Source of the DNA: Anastatus disparis
Lineage: Eukaryota > Arthropoda > Insecta > Hymenoptera > Eupelmidae
Assembly: GCA_017163975.1 (NCBI GenBank)
Contig: JAFFSR010000220.1
Coordinates: 15,952,001-16,016,000, forward strand
Length of the DNA: 64,000 nt
Direction of reading: 5' to 3'
Shown: one piece after another, positions 14,219 through 26,700 of the stretch
Layout: the number at the start of each line of letters is the position of its first letter
Numbering within the stretch: the first letter of the stretch is position 1
Position numbers and translations under genes: made by a program
The notes under the pieces: generated by a model
Database searches by the model: none
Told to the model about the DNA's origin: nothing
The model's input: the letters and a program-made list of their open reading frames with translations, nothing else

Positions 14219-14711
14219 ATCCAGCAATTTGAGCCACAACCAGAATCATCCTCAATAAGGCAATAAAATTTTCATGTTTTCAATCGCGCCATCTTACTTC
14301 ACAAGAGATCTCAATAATAATAAGAACAAAAGCAGCAATAGTATTAAATTTAAAAATTCGATGCTGAATCATAAAGGTGATCGATCGTCAAGCAGATTGC
14401 AGCGTATAAGCTGCTACTGCTATAAAAACTCTGTTGCCTTATCGAGGCATCAATAAAAAAAAAACAACCCAAAATAATAATAAAAATAAAAATAAAGGAG
14501 TAACATGCTAGGCTTTAATATAGCATCGTTATTACATCAATTTGACATACGATCAAGACGATATCTTGAGCCTAGCATTAAATTGCCACTTATACAGCCA
14601 CCACCCTTGCCACCAGCACCACCGCCAACACCTCCACCACTACCACCACGTGAAGGATGAGTAAAAGCGTTGAGCTACTTGCAAGCTCGGATGATGCTGA
14701 GCCAGCCCATG
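14219..14711 (+). CDS. Mctp: Mctp 5' exon with 5' UTR and start codon
   Basis: The exon probably opens after a pyrimidine-rich acceptor (TTTTCTTCTAG, ending 14218) and ends at a consensus GTAAGT donor at 14712. The main ATG is at 14657 (GAAGGATGAG, A at -3). It encodes 18 residues, MSKSVELLASSDDAEPAH, plus one base (G) of the next codon. That base joins the AA opening the 28930 exon to make GAA, keeping the frame. About 440 bases upstream are leader and contain two upstream ORFs, of 60 and 51 codons. The second overlaps the main start in an ATGA junction. An earlier non-coding first exon is expected somewhere to the left but I could not place it. The acceptor could instead be a transcription start region; the coding part is better supported. 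Confidence 0.8.
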
Positions 14712-17700
14712 GTAAGTTTATTGTTAATAGTATTTTATGCATACGTATTGTTTATTATCAACTATTAATTATATTTAATACATGAATTTTAATGTACGTT
14801 GCGTGACGATCGAGGTATAAGATTTTTTTTTCTTTGATATTTTGCATACGAAATTGAGATCGTTACTGTAGGTGTGATGTATTAAGAACTATTTTACTGA
14901 ACTAGACTGAAGGAGATTAGAGTTTTCAAAAGTTTATTTTTATGTGTAAAATGTTATTGTTATAAATTTTGTATTTTTAATTAAAAAAATTTTTGAACAC
15001 ATTTTTTTTGAAAAATTATTTGATAGTAATAAAAAACAATGTTCCAATATTTGTAGATGTTCTAGCTTTGAAATTATGCCTATGATGTGATCATTTTTAT
15101 TTAAAATATGAAAAAAATTTTCATCAGAAACTTTAAAATTAAAAAAAGGTTATAAGCAACATCAAGTTATAAATTTATCGTAGCTATATCTAGTGAAACT
15201 TAATTGAAGTATTATATACAATAATTTATTTTTTAAATTATATAAAAAATATTTAGCGAACATTTGAATAATTTATATTTAAGTGATTTTTTGAACGATG
15301 AAATATAAATTTCAAATATCTTTTTAGTATTCGAATCATATTATCTCAATGTGTCATCATCAATATGTATATTACGTTTCCATTTGTTCGTAGCTAAAAA
15401 ATGTATGTAACCATATATTCTTTTATCCAATATTTTTGCAAAGATTGATTGATTTAATTTTAGAAAAGTTATGCATTTGCGAATATTTTATTGATTTATA
15501 ATTTTTTTTTCAAGATCCTGGCTAAAAATTGCACTGACCTAAATCAAACTGAAAATATTGTAAAATATTAAAATTTTTTCTAAATTATCTAAATATATTT
15601 TTATATAATAATAATAATTAGAAATGTAAGGAAAAATATATGAATCCAACGTGCTTTTCACGAAAAAAAACATGAAAGAGGCCAAAAGCTGTCCAAGTTT
15701 ACAAAAGAAAAAAAAAATTATTTCGAGTTTTCTAAATTTAAGTGGGATATAACGACTTCCATGTTACCCTAGTAACTGTACAAGTTGGATATACAACATG
15801 GATTTTAGTCTAAATTTAAATAAACATCTTTCTGGCGATGTTCCTTAATATTTTAAGCTAAAATGAAAATTGTTAATTTGCATTAGTTTTAATTTACAGA
15901 AATGTAATATTTAAAGGTGTAATTGAAGTAATCAACAAAATTAGATGAAGTTGTATAAAAAATTTTTTTAATTAATAGAAATACAGTCTTACCCTATTTT
16001 CTTTTCGTAATATAAATTAAGAAACTTGCAAATTGCTTGATTAACTGTACTTTGCAAGAAATTAAAAGTTTAATGTAAAAAATCCATTTTAACTTATTAA
16101 AAAGTATTTCAAAAATTAATCTCAACAAATTTTTGCTTTTAAGAAGCTGATGCTTCAATTTTAATACACAAAAAAAAAATCATAATTTATAAAGCTTTAG
16201 ATGAATAAAAAAAGAAAAGAAAAATAAAGAAAATATTAAATACCTTATGAACTTTTTAAAAGTAGTATCTTTGACACTAAAGGATTTTTTTACTTTGTTG
16301 TTGAAAAACAAAAGCCTCGCGTTTGTACGTTCGCCCCTAGAGCTCCTAAGCACCTTAAGCTTTAAGTACACTTATAATTTAACTATTCTTTAAAACTTCC
16401 TACTTTAATACTGCAATATACGCTAAATATTATCTTTCAGAATTTTATTTTATAACCGAAGCAATGAAATCAATTCGTTATCTAAAAGTTAAAACTCAAT
16501 TTTTTTTTTCATATAAAGATGAATTTTAAAAAAATTAATGCGGAATATGTGATTTAATTGAAAACATATTTGATTACAGAAATATTGGATGCTTTACGTT
16601 TTTTGAGCTGAATTTGCATCAAAAAGTTGAAAAAACTTTAAATATCTGTTAAGATTTATCTATATATGTGTTTTGGTAAAACTTTGGTAAAAAGAGCTTT
16701 AAACTTTTAAACGTTAGATATGTTAACTTTAATGCTATTAAAATATTTTCAGAATTTTATTTTTTAAAGAGTAAAAAATTGTTATGACCTATAAGTGTCT
16801 TACACTCGTGTGTTAAACATAAATAACAAGATAAGAAATTATCGGGACAATTTATGTAAATTTCATTAAAAGTAAAATTAATAAGTCAAGTAATTTAATT
16901 AACATATGTGACACTAAATAACAAATAATTTAATGTATATTAAATTGTGTTCTACTGTGTTTGACAAATTTTGTAAATTTTTGCTTTTTATAAAAATCAA
17001 TAAAAATCTATCAAACGTTTAATGAATACATTTTTTATTCACTTTGAGTAAAAGATTATTTGTGTATAATTAAATAATTCATCATTTATTTGTAAGTTTA
17101 AATAAACAATTTTTATGATAAAAATTTCCTTAACTTGTATCATCATTTTTTAAATATTAATTGTCTTAACTTTCCTACGAATTCATTGTAAACATGTTGT
17201 TTTTCATATTTAAACAAGTATACTACACATTTCTGTAACCTTGTATGGAAACACGATTACATATCTATAAAGCGTAGTGTAAGCTAGGTGCGTAGAGTAT
17301 CGGGAGACGGCGTTCATACACACATGCGCTATGTGTAAATGAGTAAAGCACAAGATTAAGCTCGTGAGAAAGGAAGAGAGAGAGAAAGCAGTGAACAAAT
17401 TGGTGGGGTAGAAAAGATAAGCTAACAACTATCAAAAATCTAAAGAGAAGGAAGGGATATCCGAAAGGATCAAGCAGAGCAAAGAAATCGTGAAAGTTAC
17501 CCCAACCGCCAGCCTAGCCGGACGTCTCCAAAAAAGACCAGAGGGAGAAAGTCAAGTCTCAGGATATAGCCTGGGCCACATGTGCATCAAAACGTCAGCT
17601 AAAAGTAATTCAAAATTCGAATTGAAGTGGGTCCACCTCAAACCTAGCTAAAATTATGTTTTTTGTAAACGCGACTGATCAGAGAAAAAGTGAAAGTAAT

Positions 17701-20700
17701 CTCTCTCTCTCTTTTTCAGTAATTAAATGCACTCAGCTTATGACGGAGTTTTTCTTGATTTGAACCGCTACGCGTAACCTGTATGCTCTCATTTTAAAAA
17801 AATTTTATTCATTACTGTGGGATTGATTGATATTAATGTTTATTTTATTTCATATTTTTTTCATATTTTGAAAGTTTCTATTGAACGTTAAATAAATATG
17901 TCTATTTAATTGGCCGATTATTTAAATATTTAAATGGTACAGAAATAATTTGTTGCAACACAGCGTGCATTAAAATTATTTTTGTATTTCAATCAATTAC
18001 AAATATAAAACAAATATATGTCACAGCCTAAATAAAACTTAACAAGTAAGGTCAACCGTACAAATAGATTGTCACTTTAAAAAAAAAAAGTTTTAAAACG
18101 TTTCTTGCTCCAATAGAAAACCTGGACCAAGCTCTTTTCAAGGTTGTTCTTACTTCTCTGATCAGTTAGATTAGCTTTCACTCGAACCCAGATAATCTAG
18201 ATAAGAAGCTTATACAAGAAAGTCGTAAAATTATTTCATGTACGTTGATTATAATATTGATTATTTTTATATAAACTGAATAGTTCGAAGCGAGTTATAA
18301 CGTTAAAAAAGAAGAAACATATTATTTTATAATCTTCTGTAAATAGTGACCTAGTTTAAATTTACAAATTAAATATTGTTTTATTTTATTTATATTTAAA
18401 AATAATGTTCTGGAAAAAAGTAAATATTTTAAAAAATATATCAAATTTCTACAATCATCCTGCAGAGAGAATTTTTTCATAAAAATTAGTATATACTAGA
18501 TAAACTTGAGACACTACTTATATTCGTTCAAATTTTACTCAGTTACATACTAAATATAATTTTTCTATGAAATAGAAGCCTTTACACACCTGTTCCATAG
18601 TGTATTTTATATCACGAAAGCCGAATAAACATATTAAAGCTATGATTTTGAGGTTAGAAGGGTATAAAATATTTAATAAATGAATATTTCTAGTCAAATA
18701 GTGCATTGTTAGCCAAGGGAGTAAAATAGGTGATTTTTGCCCGAGTTGAATAAAGACGAGAGCAAAAATACCTTTACTTTCGTGGTTAAAATATTACTTT
18801 TTCATACACGAAGAGCATTCAATTCAGCCTTATTGAATGTAAATTCATTAATGAAACATAAACATAAATAAATTTGCCTGGGCAACAGGCAACTATAAAA
18901 AATTAATTTAAATAAATTTAAAAAAAATTTAATTAAAGAAATTGCTCATTAACCTATCAGTCCATCGACTAAATCGATAAATCGTTCTATCCGCCCATCA
19001 AACAATCGACGAATTCATCTATCTACCCATCGGCCCATCAACCCTTCGACAATTTCATCCACCCACCTTCAGTACAGCTTTAAAACACTAAAAGTAAATT
19101 TCTTATTGGATATGGGAAAAAATCAATATTTTTTTGCCCAAGGATAAAAAAGAGTTATTTTAGCCCCTAAGAATAGACAATCAGAATTTAGATGATTTTT
19201 GGTACTCTTTAACGGCTCAACTTTAAACAAGCATAACTTAGGTTCTAATTACTATTTCTCAATTTTGAAAACAGCAAATTGATACTTGCTTTCTCTACTT
19301 TTATTTTTGTTATTGTGAAATTATTAAAGACATTTCTAGACAGAATTATTTACACTTTAATTAGGAACTGTTTTTTACATTTTTCTGAAAACAAGACTAT
19401 AAAAATCCATAACTTCAGTTTTTCGAAGTGTTAGACCGCAGCGCTGTGGCTTTATTTGGTACCTCAAAACGTATGCCAAAATTTTATCAAGATCTGTGAC
19501 CCTGTTATGCCCCGACCTTACTCCATAGAGTATAAATCATAGAGCAGATCTTCAACTTTTATTTATTAACGTTCTAAGTAAAAGTAAACTTGAATGTGAA
19601 ACTGTTGCTCGATGATCAGAATTCAGAATGAGTTCTCTCTTCCAGGTTGCTGGTGCCTTTATATCAATTCTCCGGTCTTCTTATTGGTGGTTGACTTCTC
19701 CCCCACCTTAGGCTATCCTGCGTTCATTGGTAGTTGTTCCATTGTTCCTTGCGTCAGCCTTTAGTCGTTTGTTTATCTAGTTGTTTACTTGTTTATTACG
19801 TCAGCCTCTAGTCAATTGTTTATCTAGTCATTTGTTCATTACGTCAGCTTCTAGTCATTTGTTTATTACGTCAGCTTTTAGTCGTTTGTTTATTACGTCA
19901 GTCTCTAGTCAATTGTTTATCTAGTCATTACGTCATCCTCTAGTCGTCATTTCTAAATTCAACCTGAGCGATACGATGAGCGCCAGTTCCCAATTACCCC
20001 TAATTGTTCCTATTTATACCCACGCATGCCCATCTATCTACTTCCTATACTTTTAGGGTGAGGTCATAACAACCCGAAGCTCATAACCTCTCCTGCTAAT
20101 AAGTAATTTTTATGAAAAAATCTGTTCGTGAAAAATACCGGCTTTTAAAGCTAAAATTTTTCGTTAATTTTTTCAAGAAAAATAAAAAAAAAATTATTTA
20201 TATTCTGAATTTCTTACATTTCAATATTTCATTTAAAATTTATTATAACAAACCAATTTATTAATTACGAATCCGTTTGAAGTATCCAGAAGTCTTTGTG
20301 ACTTCCAACTTAATCCGATAATTCGTTTTCATTTCAAACGAGACAAAGGCGTAATAAGAGAGAAAAAAAAGAGTTGAAGCAAGAAAAAAAAGAGTAATAC
20401 GAGTATAAAAAGAAAGAAACAAAGCAACAAAGATACCTACTCGAAACACTTGGACTCGATCGATTAAACCTGGTGTATATACGCGTGTATTCAAAAAGCA
20501 AGGTATTACCCGTGGGGCTATCCAATTACGCGCGACGAAGCTCTAAGAAACTCTACGGGATAATCCGTCTCTTGTCAAAAGTCTGCACAGTATTAGACTC
20601 TTTGGCTTTTCTCCCCTTTTTTTTTCTTCTTCAATATTCACTTTTTCTTCCTCTCTTTTTTTTTCGTTCTTTTTATAGTACATCCAACGATTATTACTTG

Positions 20701-23700
20701 CTATATATACCTCATTGTATCTCTTTATTTTTTTTTTCTCTTGATTTTTTTTTCTTGGATTAGGTATGAAGCGAGAAATAAAAGCTGAAAGAATTACTAA
20801 TGCCAGAAAATCTACGGATACAATATTGACTATTACATCGAGACAATGTATATAGAAATATAAATTTTATTATATATCTATATCTACAGCAATATCCTTG
20901 AAGTTTGGTTTTATGTCTGTTGGGAAATCTTTTGAGATGAAAGCTTTAGTTTGAATTGATGTTAGGAATTTCATGATAGAACGGTCGTTGAAGTTTACCA
21001 AAAACAAAAGAGGAAATTAGAATTGTGCGTGAATGTTATATTGAGATCTTGTTATCGGAGAAAACGTTTTTTTGTAATATTAATAGATTTATCAAACTTT
21101 TTTGTTTCAAGGTAGAATATGAAATATAGTGGCACGTGTAAGCAATTGAAAGGTAATGAATTAAAGATATATGGTTTTATTAAAATCTACAAGTTATAGA
21201 TCTTAATATCCTTACTAGTTGGACAGAAAAATAGTACATTACATAACAAGGGAGTAAAGTCGTATATTCGTCCTGAGAATTGAGTTTGCGGCTCGAGTGA
21301 GCGAAGTAAAACAAGAGCCGTAATCACACAAAAGATAAATTCATTTGATACTCGTGTTCCATATAGCAAAGTTTACTACCTGCTAATTTTGAAATATAAG
21401 AAATTTCTCACTTTCGGTAAACATTTCGAATTGATGCAATCACTTATTTTTGTGATGGAAAAAAAACAGTAACTTGTACAACAAGGATGTAAAACCGTAT
21501 ATTTTCCAGATATTTGTATTCGAGGATCAACCAAGGGAGAAATTGACTTTGCTCCCGTGTGTATAGACTTGTATATAGTTCTTTACTCTCAGTTGAACTA
21601 TGGCCACTTTATTAGCTCGAACCGAATAAGTCTGTTTGTAATTGTAAGAATATCAAGTATTAGAGATAATAAAACGTGTAAACTAGGGGAAGAAAAAACA
21701 AAATAAGAGGAAATAACTGCACAGTAAACTTTAGATACATCAAAGATATCAAACTATATTCAAACACATCAGCAAATAGTGTTTCATCAAATACACTACA
21801 CACATAGAAAATATATCAAACGCATCAGCAAATAGAGTTTCATTAGATATACTACACTCATATAATGTCAATATATATTAATAAATAAATTTCTGTTTAT
21901 TAATTAATTGGGATTGAGGTATTAAAATTTTTTGAAATCAGTATTTATTAAAGTATTAGGAATTTTTCATGTATTTTAAATCGCAAATAAAATTTTTTTC
22001 ATAATATACATTATTTCTAAATAAAAAAGATGATTATTTGTAAAAGTTATGAATACATTTCATCGAATGCAAACGAAGCGACTATTGCCTAAATGATAAA
22101 AATCTGTTGAATGAAATAATTTTTTTATATTGAATTTTATCCAATTCATGTAACAAATGTAACCTTAATACAAACAATAGTACAAACATTTTATTCCCTT
22201 AACTCTTCATAACAAGATTTTTTTAAGATCAAAATTTTACTTTTAATTGAGACAAATTTTGAAGATAAAAAAATATTACTTACAGCAAATTAAGAAAAAT
22301 TTTTTTCCTGCTCACGCAGTTGTCTTATATAGATTGTGTATCGAATAATTTTGTGTTTGGAATGACGTATAGTCTGTTTTTATTTAGCATTTGCGCGTTT
22401 AATACCGAAAGTTATTTGTTAAAATTTCATCACAGACTTTTTTTTGAAAAAAAATCAGCCATAATTTTTTCTATTTTACGAAATTCTACCCCTATAATTT
22501 AGATCATATAAAAAATTTTGGATGAACTTTGTCCTGAAAAAACATATAAATTAAACCTTTGATTAATATCAAGTGTTTAAATAAAGAATCAAATTGATTG
22601 TACTAACCCTTTGAATACATCTATAATTATATATTACAACTTTGAAACGTTTTGTTCCTTAATGTAATAATTTTTGTTCAACGAATTACATGCTCATAAT
22701 TAATGAAGTGGAAGGAAGTATTTATTACTTTGCATGACTGTAATTTAAACAAATCTTTAATCTTACAAAAGTTATGCATGTACAAATTTAATTTATACTT
22801 GGCTAATACCGTTTCCGTGAATCTTAAAAAAATCAGGAAAACTTTTAATTGAAGTCGAACGGAAGTTTATTTTATTAAAATGCAGTTTTCGCATATTGAT
22901 TTTTTTCTACATTCTTCTTTATTTTTGTTCTACGTTTTATTGCGAACAAGAAAAGTTTTGCAGCTCTTAATTTGTTTTCAATCGCTTGACAGATTCAGAA
23001 AATTTACAATGTACTTAGAATGTTTATCCGGTTTACAAGCGAAAAGTCTTTTATTATAAACACTTTTAAGGAATATTATTTTTATAAAATAATTTATGCT
23101 TTTGTAATATTTTAAATTTATCATAGTTTAATAAACTTTTTTTATATGTACTTCAAGGGTGCATTGTTAATAGTTACAGTAATTTTTCTATATAATTTCT
23201 CAAATTTTTCGCGTAACTTTCGAAAAAAAATGGGAATTACTGTACTATAATACATGAAAAACGAGAAATTGTTGTTACAAATCAGTATATACGATCAGCA
23301 ATATTTTTCATTAAAAATTTTATGATGTGAAAAATTATCTTGATGTACTTCACTGAAATTCGATTTGAAACTATATATGTAAAAGTATACATAGCGAAAG
23401 TGTTTTAAATTATTGACTTTTACACATATGAGTTCAATGTAAAATGCACTGTTATATAAAGATTTTTTTAAGGAATAATGTACAATAAATTATTTTGAAA
23501 ATAAAAAAAAAGTTATATTCTGGATAGTATCCAAACAATAAAATTATTTTTTTTTTTTATTTAACGTCGCTGCATTTTTTTTATTGTGATGCTAGATGGC
23601 AACGGAGGTCGTCAGTCTGTTTTTGAACAAAGCACGTGTAACGTACAGCGGTGCTTGTATCAATTGCCCGAGAGCGGGATTCGAACTCGGATCCTCGAGA

Positions 23701-26700
23701 GTATGAATCCATCACTCTATCGACTGAGCCACTGATACCTCTAGTAATAAATTTCTTACTTTCTACATATATGTATATGTAGCGGGATTTCTGACATAAA
23801 CTTATTCAATACTTTGTACAGAACAATGTGCATCATTTAAAATAGCATTTTAAATATGTAACGAGTTCTATATTTTTAAAACTTTCGACTAGAAAATAGA
23901 AATGTTGATTAGTCGATGCAAGAAATGTGACATGAATAGCATTACTTTTATATAAGTTGGAAAGTTTTTTTGGTATATATATACACGAAAAAACTATTCG
24001 CTAAGAAATGTAGAATTATTCAAAATTTCGCATCAATAAGAATGAGCATGATATTTTTCATTCTCGATATTGGTATCGCGCAATTTTTCTCTGTATTATA
24101 TTACTTGCAGAAAATTCAATAAAATGAACAATTTGCTTGTAACATTTTTTTTATAAAATGTTTGAAAAAAGGAAAATTTTATTATTCTAAAACTTTTTGT
24201 GCTGGATAAAGATTTTCCATATCTATGATTTAATTGAATATTTTAAAAATTACGAGGGTTTATTTAAAAAATTTAAAATATAAATGTTCAATGATGAACT
24301 ATTTCAAATTTTGAAAACCTTGTGTTATATTCTGTAATATACACATTTTTAAAAATAACAATTAAAGTTATATAACAATTCAATAATAAGACAAATTTTT
24401 ATGAAACATTATAGTCATCAGAATCCAAGATCTTGACTAAACGTAACGATGATAAAAGTGTTAAGATTTTTATCGTCAATAAATGGAACATTTGGCACTT
24501 GAACTATTCTTACAAAGCAGAATTCAATAAGATCAAAATGATAAAATTTTGCTTATTGAGCTTTAGTAACTTCTAATATTATATGTCCTTAATTTTCAAG
24601 CTTAATAAGTTTTATTTTACAATGCCATTCTTTTTTTAAACGTATTGCTGGTTTCTTTATTAAAAATTTTTAAAAAAGAAAAAAAGAAATTGATAAAAAA
24701 TGATTAAATAGGTTTTGGATGTGGATATATATTTAAATCCACATAAAATATTTTCTTATAAAAAAAAACGATTTTGTCTGTGAATACTTTTTTTTATGAG
24801 TATTTAAAGTTAAAAGAAAACTTTTTAATATGGTTAAAAAATTAAATATATTTTTTTATTTAATAAATTATGTTCCATACGACTATTAAACAAACTAATA
24901 AAAAAATACTTCTTTTCTAAAAATAAAATAACGTAACTTAGTGCTTTTATGACCTGAACTGAATTGGATAGATGAAAGCAAAAATGTAGTTTTAGTAAAC
25001 TTGAAAGCTCAGCTGAGCTTTAAAGCTTGATAAACACACCTGGATAAAAAAAACTTTTTTTATTGAATTATCCGTATTTTTATAATACGTACACATTTGT
25101 TTTAAAAAAATCGTTAAAAGTAATATACTAAAAGCTTTTGATCATTCAAATCGAACTTTAATAACTTTTGTGCGGAATAAAATAATTGTGCATGCGCAAA
25201 TTGTTGAGAAAGCACCAAAGTGCATGGAACACTTGCTCCCACAAACTAGCGTAGGCGAAGTTCTGAAACTTGGAAATTAGATTTTTGAGCGTAAAAAGAG
25301 CTACTTAGCCTATTTTTTTGCTCAGATATTATTACGTATGGTACTGGGTTCAACTATGCATATTCGAAAGTTTGTTGTGTGCTACAAAAAGGATTTAGTA
25401 TAAATTAATGCTAATTTTATAAAAATTATATTTTCTATGAAAAACATCGAAATATCTAGTTGATGAAATTTCGTAAAACTTTCTAAAGAAAATATTTTAA
25501 TTTTGTAGTAATTATTTTAGTGTATTATTTAAAATTCTATACCAGGTAAATTCAATATAAATACACAAAATAAATATAAACTTATTTTTTTAAATTTAAC
25601 TTTTTATGTTTTTAATACACACAAAAAATATTATAAGAATAAATTCTATTAGAATTTTCAAGAAATCCTCACAAAATTTGTGAATTTGGTAAAATTTTGT
25701 ACAAAATAGTCACAATGCGTAATAATTTTCAATAGATTATTATGCATATATTTTTACCTGAATTTCGCATTTTTTGTAAACTTTACAAGTATACTTTTCT
25801 GATTTTCCATGAAACTATTTTTTCTCAAACTTCAACGGAATGTTTTTAATTTTCAAAGTTTTTATCAAAAAAAAAAAAGTTTCATGCTGCTGAAATTTTG
25901 ATAAATGATCTACGTGCCATAGATCTTGCTAAATATAGTAATTGCTCTTTTCCGAAAGTAACATCACGGTTCACGTAAATTTTTCATGCTTTTGAAGCAC
26001 GAACACCCAACCGCTATACGCGACGACCTGTTTTTTTTTTTTTACACTGCTTAAGGGAATTGTGGCTCTTAAGGTCCATCTAAGTAAAATATTTTTTGAA
26101 AAATAGGTTAAGCTTTATTACAATCGATGAAAATAATTTTCCAAAATAATTGAAATATCTATTGTTTTTTATTAATTTTAATTTCATATAAGAAATTTAG
26201 ATTTTTTTACTCTACTTATTAATTTTCAATTAAAATAATTATTTGAAATATGGATAACATACTTTGTGTGTTGCTGTTAAAAAAAATAATCAACAGCTTT
26301 CTAGATATAATAATATTTAGTTCGTTCATTCATTAAATTTTTATCTTATTGAAAGTTCGAAAACGAGTGAGACGAAGTAAATCGATAATCATTAAAATTT
26401 TAATAAGAATACAGTTGAATCTTTATCCTCTATATTAATTAAAAAACATATAAGGTGTCTTATTCGCGATAGCGTGTTATTTAAAAATCTTCAGCATGAC
26501 GATGGCGTGCGGTATTTCATCAAGCATGAAATAACAGGACTATAGAAATTTATGGATTATTAATTATGGTCTGTCAGTGTGTATATATTTATGTGTACGT
26601 GTGTTTACGTGTGTTTTGTGCGAGTGTTTGTTTGTGCGCGTGCATCAATCGTTACGCTTGCAAGCACTATAATGAACTTTTTAAAATTTGAAATAACATA

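Noticed and set aside
20473..20763. 96-codon plus-strand ORF rich in Phe, Leu and Ser
   Set aside because: Its second half is the pyrimidine tract; no conserved protein feature.
22320..22502. 60-codon plus-strand ORF
   Set aside because: No coding signature, Phe-rich by composition, no splice partner.
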